Positions 51,993 through 60,438 of a stretch of 64,000 nucleotides of DNA are shown here, piece by piece. Under the pieces are notes generated by a model that saw nothing but the letters and a program-made list of their open reading frames with translations, did not search any database and was not told where the DNA came from. Origin of the DNA: Alkalicoccus daliensis. GTDB taxonomy: Bacteria; Bacillota; Bacilli; Bacillales; Salisediminibacteriaceae. Position 1 is the stretch's first letter. The number at the start of each line of letters is the position of its first letter. Made by a program: the position numbers and the translations under genes. The DNA lies in contig NZ_FNIL01000002.1 of assembly GCF_900103955.1 (NCBI RefSeq), forward strand, positions 204,475 through 268,474, in the 5' to 3' direction.

Positions 51993-52821
51993 GCTGCGCA
52001 AGTTTGTTCTCTTTTCTTTCTGCGAGTTCTTTTTTCAGCCGCTGGGCTTCTGCTTTCGATGCATCAAAGGATTCCTTCTTGAGGGGCTGCACTTCTTCCT
52101 TCATCCATTTCGGCAGAGGCGCGGCAGTCGTTTTGGTGGGAGCCGGCTGCTTTACCTGCGCCAGCGTTACAAACCTTTTTTTCTGCCACGACTGCAGAAT
52201 TCGCTCTACATAGGAATAGGAGTTTGCCTTGTATTTTTCCGCAAGTTCATAAGCATACAGAAGTATCTCTTCCGGCTCTGTAAACACATTGGTAAGCAGC
52301 CAGCAGTTAATCTTCTCGGCAGCGCCGGGTGTCACTGGTCCGAATAATTTTTCGTGCTCCGTAAATACAGGGATCTCAGAATCTCTTTCTTCTCTGAAGG
52401 AATTTATGGGAATAATCTTTGATACTGCTGGCAGATATTCTTCCTCCGAAAACAAATTTTCTTCATTCGATTCCGCTGTTTCTGTTGCCGGTGCTTCTTC
52501 TATTGGGAAGCCTGCATTAAGAACTGCTTGTTCTACTACTTCGGCTGCGACACGATACTGCTTCGTTTTATCCCACTTCATCAACGGATTATTTCTTTCC
52601 TCCAAAAACCCCGCTGCCACGAGTTTCTTTAAATGGGTACGCATCGAATATCCGGAAATGTTCATCATCATTTCTTCGGAAAGTTCTTCGCCGCTTTTGT
52701 AAATCCACTTATTCTTTTCCGTCGTCCGGGCACTCCAGTACATCATCTGATTCAATACGAGCGCAAGCTTATAATCTCCTGTAATTGCCACCAGTTCTTC
52801 TTTCAGTACAATTCTTTTCAT
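51970..52821 (-). CDS. DnaD-like replication protein
   Basis: 283 residues from MKRIVLKEEL after AAGGAGAGATCGAG. An N-terminal winged helix (ITGDYKLALVLNQMMYWSART, WIYKSGEELSEEMMMNISGYSMRTHLKKLVAAGFLEER) matches replisome-organiser proteins of phages, integrative elements and Bacillus chromosomes. A linker leads to a DnaD/DnaB2-type C-terminal domain (EILLYAYELAEKYKANSYSYVERILQSWQKK). It probably loads replication proteins onto DNA. A long iteron-like array lies immediately upstream of its start. Confidence 0.85.
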   Translation of the reverse strand: MKRIVLKEELVAITGDYKLALVLNQMMYWSARTTEKNKWIYKSGEELSEEMMMNISGYSMRTHLKKLVAAGFLEERNNPLMKWDKTKQYRVAAEVVEQAVLNAGFPIEEAPATETAESNEENLFSEEEYLPAVSKIIPINSFREERDSEIPVFTEHEKLFGPVTPGAAEKINCWLLTNVFTEPEEILLYAYELAEKYKANSYSYVERILQSWQKKRFVTLAQVKQPAPTKTTAAPLPKWMKEEVQPLKKESFDASKAEAQRLKKELAERKENKLAQQKSHLRK

Positions 52822-52945
52822 CTCGATCTCTCCTTTTTTCGGTTCTATAAAACAAGTACGCGAAAAAGTAGGAATCGGAGGAGAAGGAGTACAAATTATT
52901 TTGCATCGAAGGAAAGATGCATGTTTGAGGATAAGGAGGGGGGAT

Positions 52946-53830
52946 GGTTTAGTGTGTGGGGGTTTAGTATAGGGGAGTTTTAGTAAAGTATAGTGGGTTT
53001 GAATGAAAGTATAAGCGGATCGGAGTAAAGTAAAGTCGGTTCGAAGTAAAGCATAGAGGATTCGGAGTAAAATAGCGGGCGTGAAAGTAAAATAAGCGGG
53101 CACGGAAACATGTGAGCTGCTCCATTTTGCTTCTCTCGGAGGAAACGGGCGTAATAAAAGGAGGTAATATGCTCTTGAGGGGAAGCTGCAGCGAGGAAAG
53201 TGCAGCAAATCTGGAAGTTAGTAAAGTATAGGGGAGTTTTGGTAAAGTATAGCGGGTTTGAATGAAAGTATAAACGGATCGGAGTAAAGTAAAGCCGGTT
53301 CGAAGTAAAGCATAGCCGGTTTGGAGTAAAATAGCGGGTGCGACAGTAAAATAAGCGGGCACGGAAACATGTGAGCTGCTCCATTTTGCTTCTCTTGGAG
53401 GGAACGGGCTTAATAAAAGAAGGTAATATGCTTTTGAGGGGAAGCTGCAGCGAGGAAAGTGCAGCAAATCTGGAAGTTAGTTTAGTATAGGGGAATTTTG
53501 GTAAAGTATAGCGGGTTTGAATTAAAGAATAAGCGGATCGAAGTAAAGCATAGAGGATTCGGAGTAAAATAGCGGGTGCGACAGTAAAATAAGCGGGCAC
53601 GGAAACATGTGAGCTGCTCCATTTTGCTTCTCTGGGAGGAAACGGGCTTAATAAAAGAAGGTAATATGCTCTTGAGGGGAAGCTGCAGCGAGGAAAGTGC
53701 AGCAAAGCGGGAAGTTAGTAAAGTATAGGGGAGTTCTGGTAAAGTATAGCCGGTTTGAATGAAAGTATAAGCGGATCGGAGTAAAGTATAGCCGGTTTGA
53801 AGTAAAATAGCGGGCGCGGCAGTAAATTAA
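52946..53830 (+). repeat. iteron-like tandem array upstream of the DnaD-like gene
   Basis: About 3.5 large units, each built from six or seven subrepeats of about 21 bases with consensus GTAAAGTATAGCGGRTTYGGA, followed by a conserved block of about 115 bases (CACGGAAACATGTGAGCTG... to GTGCAGCAAATCTGGAAG). The block starts at 53101, 53360 and 53598: periods 259 and 238, differing by exactly one 21-base subrepeat. The last unit stops before the block. No gene is supported inside. Confidence 0.88.
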
Positions 53831-53874
53831 GGAATCGATTGGGCTCACGGAGCCGGCTCAGCTGAAAATTAACT

Positions 53875-53912
53875 CTAAAATAATAAAACGGAGGAACGTA
53901 TTGCTCCCTCCG
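53875..53912 (-). terminator. terminator of the VanZ-like gene
   Basis: CGGAGG (53912-53907 on the minus strand) pairs with CCTCCG (53894-53889), followed by TTTTATTATTTT. Confidence 0.8.
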
Positions 53913-53936
53913 CTTCAAGCTTATATATGTAAGATA

Positions 53937-54509
53937 CTAACTTGCCTGTGCCGGCGAATGCCGGCGATTCCTCCAACTGTCCAGATACTTATTCACCCAT
54001 ATTCCCAGCAATAATCCCAATGCACCGCCGGCTGTATTTAATATAATATCATCCATGTTGAAATTCCTGCTCAAAAGAAAGCCGTAGAGACTCAGCATAT
54101 GCTGCGTGACTTCTATACCGAGAGTAAATAGCATAATTATGCCAATTCGCTTAAAAAAACTGATTTCTTTAAACAACACTGATAAGAACACTCCAAAAGG
54201 AATCAAAAGCAGGAAATTAAAGAAATTTAACTTTAACGTATTCATGAAATAAAAGCTGTCGCCGGAATAGATGTAAAGCAATTCATAGATGAAAAAGAAA
54301 GGAAGTAACTGTGCATGTGCCGAAGATAAATTTTCCGGAGGCAGATGGATACTTCCCATCGTTAAATGAAAGACAACCAGCAGATAAGCAAAAAAACCAA
54401 TTTTATAAAGCTGCCTCATCGAAAGAGACATTCTGTTTCGATATATATCTACTCCAAGATAAATAAGAAAACATACAGTTAAAGGCATTACCACAGGCAG
54501 TGTAAACAT
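53937..54509 (-). CDS. VanZ family membrane protein
   Basis: 190 residues with five membrane segments. FFAYLLVVFHLTMGSIHLPPENL, NFLLLIPFGVFLSVLF, IIMLFTLGIEVTQHML and FNMDDIILNTAGGALGLLLG are typical of VanZ proteins. Some confer low teicoplanin resistance, but most have unknown roles. The ribosome site is GGAGGGA. It lies beyond the iteron-like array. Confidence 0.9.
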   Translation of the reverse strand: MFTLPVVMPLTVCFLIYLGVDIYRNRMSLSMRQLYKIGFFAYLLVVFHLTMGSIHLPPENLSSAHAQLLPFFFIYELLYIYSGDSFYFMNTLKLNFFNFLLLIPFGVFLSVLFKEISFFKRIGIIMLFTLGIEVTQHMLSLYGFLLSRNFNMDDIILNTAGGALGLLLGIWVNKYLDSWRNRRHSPAQAS

Positions 54510-54735
54510 ATTTCCCTCCAGGATATTTTATTTTGGAAAGTTTTCTCGTTTTCCTTTTCAAGCCCACTACCGAAAAAATTTGAAAACAAAGCTCCTTTCC
54601 TAGAATGCTATAAATTTACATATTTTACAAGTGGAAAACAACATATTTTGTAAATGTGTTACCATTTACTTGAACAGCTTCGAATTATACATAACGCAAA
54701 GAGGACCAGCATAAAGGAAGGGAGGGAAAACTTTC

Positions 54736-55020
54736 ATGGCGAAATGTGACAAATGCGGCAATCAATTTTCCTGGAAAGAGATTTTCAAAAAGAACTTTAA
54801 CTATGGCGAAGTGACTTGTGCAACCTGTGGTAATAACTCGGCCATCACCTTCCCATCCAGATTTATCTTGACCGGAGTTACCATTGTGCCTTTGCTTTTC
54901 TTCACCATTACGATGGAATTTTTTGCAGCTGGATGGACCAACATATTGTTCGGATTACCTGCGGCTGCCGCCGGAGTTTGTATCGCACCGTTCCTCGTCA
55001 ATTACAAACTTGCTGACTAA
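54736..55020 (+). CDS. TIGR04104-type zinc finger membrane protein
   Basis: 94 residues. CDKCGNQFSWKEIFKK and CATCGN form a two-knuckle zinc site, followed by SRF and two hydrophobic helices. It matches the putative zinc-finger family TIGR04104 of Bacilli. Function is unknown. Two direct repeats ACATATTTT lie 60-110 bases upstream and may be regulatory. The next gene is 60 bases downstream. Confidence 0.78.
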   Translation: MAKCDKCGNQFSWKEIFKKNFNYGEVTCATCGNNSAITFPSRFILTGVTIVPLLFFTITMEFFAAGWTNILFGLPAAAAGVCIAPFLVNYKLAD

Positions 55021-55080
55021 TAAAGCCAGTGAACCCGGAGCTTTAAATAAATACATAGGTACTAGGGGGGGAAAGAGTTG

Positions 55081-55464
55081 ATGATAAATAATAAACTCAC
55101 CTTATTCTACGCAGGGATTACCCTGCTTTCCTTCATCTTTTTATTTCTGGGCAGTTTCTGGCTCGTGCTGGGAATCGTACTGCTCGGAATGGGAGTGGAA
55201 GGATTTGCGGATTCGCATATAAGAACGAATTCCGAAAGCAGGAGAAAACTAGAGCATGAAGCCAGTGCCGTTACGATAAAATTCGTGCTGACACTGATAA
55301 TCATTTTTGTAATTATTCATTTTCTATATTATCCGCTGTCGGCAGAATTTTTATTGCTGGCTATTTTACTGTTTACCTATGTTGCATCTGCCGCATCAAA
55401 GCTGCTGATGTACAGATCCGGCCGGAACGCTGGCGATCATGAAAGTCACCAGCGTCTCAAATAA
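55081..55464 (+). CDS. membrane protein of unknown function
   Basis: 127 residues from ATG after GGGGGGAAAGAG. Membrane segments at about 8-40 (a pair) and 62-100 (a pair) with an acid/basic loop between (ADSHIRTNSESRRKLEHEA). No family is recognised. It may be co-transcribed with the zinc-finger gene. Confidence 0.6.
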   Translation: MINNKLTLFYAGITLLSFIFLFLGSFWLVLGIVLLGMGVEGFADSHIRTNSESRRKLEHEASAVTIKFVLTLIIIFVIIHFLYYPLSAEFLLLAILLFTYVASAASKLLMYRSGRNAGDHESHQRLK

Positions 55465-55475
55465 AAAAACTGAGG

Positions 55476-55790
55476 TTACTGCCGGAGTCCCCGGGATCGG
55501 AGGAGAAGTGGGAGGAAATTCAATATCAGGGTAATTGAGAGCAGCACGGCAGAAACAAATGCGACGCCTCCCATCGTATCTTCCAGCGCAGCCCAGTCCT
55601 GAATCTCTACCAAGTGGAGGTTATAAAATATTTGCAGCAGTAACGCGACAGCACAGGCACTTAAGCTTAATAAGGCAGTCATGCCCCACTTGGATTGTCT
55701 CGTATGCGGGTCCCTTATCAAGTTAAGAAAGGGAAGAGCCCAGGCGAACAGACCCAGCAAAAAACTTGCAACGTTTAAATACCCCATCAT
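55476..55790 (-). CDS. three-helix membrane protein of unknown function
   Basis: 104 residues with segments at about 6-25, 38-58 and 76-98 and the soluble links LIRDPHTRQSKWGM and WAALEDTMGG. The ATG follows AAAGGAGAAATTAA. No family is recognised. Confidence 0.6.
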   Translation of the reverse strand: MMGYLNVASFLLGLFAWALPFLNLIRDPHTRQSKWGMTALLSLSACAVALLLQIFYNLHLVEIQDWAALEDTMGGVAFVSAVLLSITLILNFLPLLLRSRGLRQ

Positions 55791-55892
55791 TTAATTTCTC
55801 CTTTACGGTTTATAGAGCTATGTGTATGATTTCTCTGGCTCCTATTAAACTGCCATAAAATACATCAGCGGCATGTTTATTACCTCGGCCGC

Positions 55893-56105
55893 TCATTGTT
55901 TTTTAGGGCTGCCCGCCACTCCTCTTGTTTTTTGCACCTGGTGCATCACAAATCCAATTACAATTCCCGCAGTAACAAAACCTAAATAATTCGGCAGATA
56001 ATACAGGACTTCCTCCGGCTGCCCCCGGAGATAATCAATCAACATAATCAAAAGCACTGTGACAAAAGGATACACAAGTATCCAGGCAAGCATTGTTTTC
56101 AGCAT
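55893..56105 (-). CDS. two-helix membrane protein of unknown function
   Basis: 70 residues with segments at about 6-24 and 40-56 and a basic end KTRGVAGSPKKQ. The start has GAAAGGGAG upstream. No family is recognised. It is on the same strand as the 55476 gene, 100 bases upstream of it. Confidence 0.55.
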   Translation of the reverse strand: MLKTMLAWILVYPFVTVLLIMLIDYLRGQPEEVLYYLPNYLGFVTAGIVIGFVMHQVQKTRGVAGSPKKQ

Positions 56106-56277
56106 TCGTAAGCAGCACTCCCTTTCGTTTTACATATTGAAAATATTACCATAATATCCAGGCGATAAGAACCTTGGACAGAAGAAATAATTGGAATTTT
56201 ACATAATTACTATACAGGAGAAGCCCGTTTCTTTGTCGAAATTTACAGGAAAGAACGAGAGAAATGAGGGGCTTACG

Positions 56278-58251
56278 ATGCGGGATGAAAAAATTCAGGT
56301 GCACCGGAAACAGGGACTGCATATTCGGCTGGCGGCGGCACTGATTTCCACGCTGCAGCAGCACGTTTCTTCCTCGGAAGAGCTCAGGTCCATATGGATT
56401 GAATACAACGGCAGACGCGCGCAGATTGCGAATCTGCTTGCGATCGTTTCACTGAAAATACCGACCGGCGGGGAATTCCGGCTGTTTACCGATCAAGAGG
56501 AAGCGTCTCCCTTAATCGATGTAATTCAGGATTTTTTCAGCGGCAGGGAAGAAGAGGAGGACTTGGAAACAGACCAGCTGCTGATGGAGAGCTCCGTCAG
56601 TATGGAAGCAGCAATGGCTTCGATGCGGCACGGGGTGCTTGTCGTCAATAAAGAAAACCGGATCACCTATGTGAACAGCGCAGCTGAGGAATTAATCGGT
56701 AAAACCGCTGCCCAGCTGCATTTTACAAAGGCTTCAGAAACAGTACCCGGCTCCAAAATCCATCAGGTGCTCGCTGCAGGAACCGCAGAATGGAACGTCC
56801 GCCAGGAAATCGGAAAAAATACGATCATCACCAACCGGTCGCCGATTTTTTACGACGGGCAGATTATCGGCGCGGTGGCAACGTTTGAAGACATTTCCAG
56901 CATTGAAAGCACGTCGAAGGAGCTGGAATCGGTGAAGCTGCTGCAGGAACGGCTGCAGCTGCTGATTGCAACGATCCACGATGCCATTGCCTTTTTTGAC
57001 GAAAGCGGAAAGCTGCTCGTGGAAAACCGTTCGTTTACATTATGGACGCGGCAGGAGCGGAAACAGCCGTCTGCACTGCTGAAAAAAGCAGAGTGGGACC
57101 AGTTGAAGAAAAATATTACGCTGAAAAAAACGTATGAGGGACGGGAAGGCGATTTTTACGTAATGAAGGCCCATCCGGTGTTTTTAGAAGGGATGTTTAA
57201 AGGCGCGGTCGTGAGCTTTATCGCGGAAAGAGAAATGAAAGACTTAATGCGGGAGCTCCCGGAAGTAACGGTAATGCCGGATAGACGGGAAGGCGATGCA
57301 GCCTTTCAGGAACTGCGCGGCAGAAGTGCCGTACTCCAGGAAACGATTGTGATGGCGCAAAAAGCCGCAGCAACGGATTCCACCATTTTTATTAACGGCG
57401 AGAGCGGGACGGGAAAAGAACTGCTTGCCCAGGGGATTCATCAGGCAAGTCCGCGAAGAATGAAGCCGTTTGTCGCGATTAACTGTGCCTCCATTCCGAC
57501 AAACCTGCTGGAAAGCGAGCTGTTCGGCCACGAAAGAGGATCGTTTACGAATGCGCACCGGACCCATATCGGCGCCTTTGAACAAGCAGACTGCGGGACG
57601 CTGTTTCTCGATGAAATTTCCGAGCTCGCTCCGGAAGTGCAGAGCAAGCTGCTCCGGGTGCTGCAGCAGCGGGAAGTCGTCCGAGTCGGAGGGAAAGACC
57701 GGATTCCCATCAATATCCGCATTTTGTCCGCCACCAATCAGCCGGTGGAGAAACTGCTCCAGTCCGGAAAATTCCGGGAAGATCTGTTTTACCGGCTTTA
57801 CGTGGTGCCTTTATTTTTACCGCCGCTCCGGGAAAGGAAAGAAGATATCCCGGAACTTGCGGAAACGTATCTGCGGTATTTCAGTGCCCTGTTCCAGCGG
57901 CCGCTCCAGCATATTTCGGAAGAATTTTTGGCAGGCATTCAAAACAGAAAATGGCCGGGAAATATCCGCGAGCTGAAAAACGTAATGGAGCGGGTGATAG
58001 CGCTCAACGAAACGGGATATATTACGGCGCAGGATCTGCCGGAGGAACTTATCCGGGAAGAAAAAACAATGCCGAAAACGCTGCAGGAAGTGGAAAAAGA
58101 AGCGATCCGGCAAGCGGCGCCCTATTATGCGAGCTACAATCAGCTCGGCAAAGCACTCGGCGTCACACATAAAACAATTGCGCGGAAACTGAAGGAATAC
58201 GAGCTGGAACACCTGCTTGGTCAAAAAGAGCAGATCCATCGGGCAAAATGA
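56278..58251 (+). CDS. sigma-54 activator with HPr-like and PAS domains (DhaR-like)
   Basis: 657 residues. Residues 1-90 resemble HPr: QGLHIRLAAAL keeps the phosphorylatable His15 and Arg17, while the Ser46 position reads Asn (IANLLAIVSL). Two PAS domains follow (about 107-220 and 222-320). The AAA+ domain starts near 345 with Walker A GESGTGKE (about 374), ERGSFTNAH in place of GAFTGA (about 420) and Walker B GTLFLDE (about 440). A Fis-type HTH (LGVTHKTIARKLKEYELE) ends the protein. A -24/-12 promoter and the dhaKLM genes lie directly downstream. It most likely activates that operon. The start MRDEK follows GAGGGG. Confidence 0.92.
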   Translation: MRDEKIQVHRKQGLHIRLAAALISTLQQHVSSSEELRSIWIEYNGRRAQIANLLAIVSLKIPTGGEFRLFTDQEEASPLIDVIQDFFSGREEEEDLETDQLLMESSVSMEAAMASMRHGVLVVNKENRITYVNSAAEELIGKTAAQLHFTKASETVPGSKIHQVLAAGTAEWNVRQEIGKNTIITNRSPIFYDGQIIGAVATFEDISSIESTSKELESVKLLQERLQLLIATIHDAIAFFDESGKLLVENRSFTLWTRQERKQPSALLKKAEWDQLKKNITLKKTYEGREGDFYVMKAHPVFLEGMFKGAVVSFIAEREMKDLMRELPEVTVMPDRREGDAAFQELRGRSAVLQETIVMAQKAAATDSTIFINGESGTGKELLAQGIHQASPRRMKPFVAINCASIPTNLLESELFGHERGSFTNAHRTHIGAFEQADCGTLFLDEISELAPEVQSKLLRVLQQREVVRVGGKDRIPINIRILSATNQPVEKLLQSGKFREDLFYRLYVVPLFLPPLRERKEDIPELAETYLRYFSALFQRPLQHISEEFLAGIQNRKWPGNIRELKNVMERVIALNETGYITAQDLPEELIREEKTMPKTLQEVEKEAIRQAAPYYASYNQLGKALGVTHKTIARKLKEYELEHLLGQKEQIHRAK

Positions 58252-58273
58252 CCAGAAATATTACAAAATAAAA

Positions 58274-58287
58274 AGACAGCGCTTTCA
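58274..58287 (+). promoter_or_regulatory. candidate catabolite-responsive element
   Basis: On the minus strand it reads TGAAAGCGCTGTCT, one base from the cre consensus. It lies 19 bases before the sigma-54 promoter, suggesting CcpA repression of the dha operon. Confidence 0.4.
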
Positions 58288-58305
58288 GTTACTCAGCTTT
58301 TTAAC

Positions 58306-58322
58306 TTGGCATCCATTTTGCA
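58306..58322 (+). promoter_or_regulatory. sigma-54 promoter of dhaKLM
   Basis: TTGGCATCCATTTTGCA: the GG (58308-58309) and GC (58320-58321) are separated by exactly 10 bases, as required. It lies 47 bases before the dhaK start and 55 bases after the activator gene. Confidence 0.85.
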
Positions 58323-58368
58323 TTAATAAAAAAGTGAGTTTTATATTTTTTAAGGAGGCTGGAGGGAA

Positions 58369-59364
58369 ATGAAAAAATTAATCAATGATGTCGAACAAAT
58401 TGTCGATGAGATGCTCAACGGAATGACAGCTGCCCATCCAAACGAATTAAGAAGACTGGAAGATACGACCGTACTTGTGAGAAAAGATGCGCCGGTACAA
58501 GGGAAAGTAGGAATTGTGAGCGGCGGCGGAAGCGGACACGAGCCGGCACACGCAGGGTTTGTCGGCCCAGGGATGCTTGACGCAGCGGTGGCAGGGGAAG
58601 TATTTACCTCGCCGACCCCGGACCAGGTATTTGAAGCAATCAAAGCAGTCGACGGGGGCAAAGGGGTGCTGCTCATCATTAAAAACTACACCGGCGACGT
58701 GATGAACTTTGAAATGGCGGGAGAAATGGCAGAAGCAGAAGGAATCAACGTTAAGCAGGTCGTCGTAAATGACGACGTAGCGGTAGAGGACAGCTCTTTC
58801 ACAAGCGGACGCCGCGGCATTGCCGGGACTGTGCTCGTGCATAAAATCGCCGGAGCAAAAGCTGCAGAAGGCGCATCTCTGGAGGAAGTGCAGCAGACGG
58901 CAGAAGGAGTAATCAAAAACGTGAAATCGATGGGAATGTCGCTCCATCCTTGTACAGTGCCTGCTTCCGGAAAGCCCGGCTTTACGCTCGCGGAAAACGA
59001 AATGGAGATCGGCACCGGCATCCACGGAGAGCCTGGCGTGGAGAGAACAGAACTGAAGCCGGCGAAAGAAGTAGCGCAGATTTTATTTGATAAAATCCAG
59101 GAAGATATGCAGCTGCAAAAGGGAGAGGAAATTGCTGTGCTGATTAACGGGCTCGGTTCCACGCCGTTAATGGAGCTGTATGTGATGAACCATTCCGTCG
59201 CGAAAATTCTCCAGCAGCACGAACTGCAAGTAGAGGAAACGATCGTGGGGGAGTGGATGACGTCGCTGGAAATGGCGGGCGCATCGCTTACGATATTGAA
59301 ACTCGACGAGGAAAGAAAAAAACTGCTCCACGCACCAGCAGATACGGTCGCATTTAAACGTTAA
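58369..59364 (+). CDS. dhaK: dihydroxyacetone kinase subunit DhaK
   Basis: 331 residues. It binds dihydroxyacetone covalently through a His in GIHGEPG (His219); GGGSGHEPAHAGFVG (His57) supplies the second active-site His. VKSMGMSLHPCTVP is also typical. With DhaL and DhaM it makes dihydroxyacetone phosphate using phosphoenolpyruvate via the PTS. The ribosome site is AAGGAGG. First gene of the operon. Confidence 0.96.
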   Translation: MKKLINDVEQIVDEMLNGMTAAHPNELRRLEDTTVLVRKDAPVQGKVGIVSGGGSGHEPAHAGFVGPGMLDAAVAGEVFTSPTPDQVFEAIKAVDGGKGVLLIIKNYTGDVMNFEMAGEMAEAEGINVKQVVVNDDVAVEDSSFTSGRRGIAGTVLVHKIAGAKAAEGASLEEVQQTAEGVIKNVKSMGMSLHPCTVPASGKPGFTLAENEMEIGTGIHGEPGVERTELKPAKEVAQILFDKIQEDMQLQKGEEIAVLINGLGSTPLMELYVMNHSVAKILQQHELQVEETIVGEWMTSLEMAGASLTILKLDEERKKLLHAPADTVAFKR

Positions 59365-59385
59365 CAGCAAAGGAGGGGATAGTGT

Positions 59386-60006
59386 ATGAAAATAACAGTA
59401 AAAGAAATAGAAGCGTGGCTCGAAGCGTTCCGGGAAGAAATTACTGCCCATAAAGAAGAGCTTTCCGACCTGGACCAGGCAATCGGAGACGGGGACCACG
59501 GTATAAATATGGCACGCGGGGTAAAAGAAATGCACAATCTCCTTGAAACAAAATCGTTCCAGGTGCCGGGAGAAATTTTAAAAGCCGTCTCCATGGTGTT
59601 TATCGGAAAAATCGGCGGCGCAGCGGGTCCGTTATACGGCTCGGCCTTTATGAAAATGGCTGCAGAAGCAGGAACGAAGGAAGCGCTCTCTGCCGAAGAA
59701 TTTCTCGGCGTGCTCCGTGCAGGAAAAAGCGCGATCGTACAGCGGGGAAAAGCAGAAACGGGCGAGAAAACGATGGTGGACGTATGGCTGCCGCTCCTGA
59801 AAAAGTTTGAAGGAAAGCAGGAGATTGACTGGGATGACTGGGAAAACTCCGCAGAAGAACTGAAAAACAACACGAAAGAGATGCACGCGAAGAAAGGAAG
59901 AGCCGCTTACCTCGGCGCGAGATCTGTAGGACATATTGATCCCGGCGCCACTTCTTCCTACTATTTATTTAAAGCGTTGGCAGATACACTTCGGGAAGGG
60001 AGTTAA
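59386..60006 (+). CDS. dhaL: dihydroxyacetone kinase subunit DhaL
   Basis: 206 residues. The ADP/Mg site DLDQAIGDGDHG (Asp30, Asp35, Asp37) and GGAAGPLYGSAF, AETGEKTMVD are conserved. It holds tightly bound ADP that DhaM rephosphorylates. It follows dhaK by 21 bases with an AAGGAGG site. Confidence 0.96.
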   Translation: MKITVKEIEAWLEAFREEITAHKEELSDLDQAIGDGDHGINMARGVKEMHNLLETKSFQVPGEILKAVSMVFIGKIGGAAGPLYGSAFMKMAAEAGTKEALSAEEFLGVLRAGKSAIVQRGKAETGEKTMVDVWLPLLKKFEGKQEIDWDDWENSAEELKNNTKEMHAKKGRAAYLGARSVGHIDPGATSSYYLFKALADTLREGS

Positions 60007-60011
60007 TCCAC

Positions 60012-60410
60012 ATGGATAAAGTCAGCTTAGTATTTGTTTCCCACAGTGCCGATATTGTAAAAGGAATTAAATCGCTCCTGTTTGAAATGCAGCCGGAAGT
60101 GAACATTGCCGTCGCAGGCGGAGAGGACGATGGCGGCATTGGTACAAACGCGCAGGCAATTGAAGAGGCGATTTCCTCTGTCTACTCTGACAAAGGCACG
60201 GTCGTCCTGTTTGATCTTGGCAGCGCCCTCTTAAACACGGAGCTTGCGATAGAACTGGGAGAGGAAGGGCGCAAGATCCGCATCGCGGACGCGCCGATTT
60301 TAGAAGGTGGATATTCAGCAGTGGTGGAGGCTGGTTTCGGCAGTGACATTGACAAAGTTGTGGAAGCAGCGGAAAAAGCACGGGAGATGCAGAAGATTCC
60401 ACAGCGGTGA
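60012..60410 (+). CDS. dhaM: dihydroxyacetone kinase phosphotransferase subunit DhaM, EIIA only
   Basis: 132 residues: a single EIIA-mannose-like domain with the active His11 in VFVSHSADIVKG. It passes phosphate from HPr to DhaL-bound ADP. The enterobacterial form adds HPr and enzyme I domains; here only EIIA is present, while an HPr-like domain occurs in the upstream activator. Confidence 0.95.
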   Translation: MDKVSLVFVSHSADIVKGIKSLLFEMQPEVNIAVAGGEDDGGIGTNAQAIEEAISSVYSDKGTVVLFDLGSALLNTELAIELGEEGRKIRIADAPILEGGYSAVVEAGFGSDIDKVVEAAEKAREMQKIPQR

Positions 60411-60438
60411 CCCGTGAAAGAAGGGCAGGGAAATATCC

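Noticed and set aside
52964..53705. Long minus-strand frames with repeated YFTPIRLYF and MLHFPRCSFPS peptides
   Set aside because: They follow from the absence of stop codons in the 21-base repeat and its conserved block. No ribosome sites, no plausible fold.
52946..53830. CRISPR array
   Set aside because: Subrepeats of about 21 bases are contiguous with no unique spacers, and no cas genes are present.
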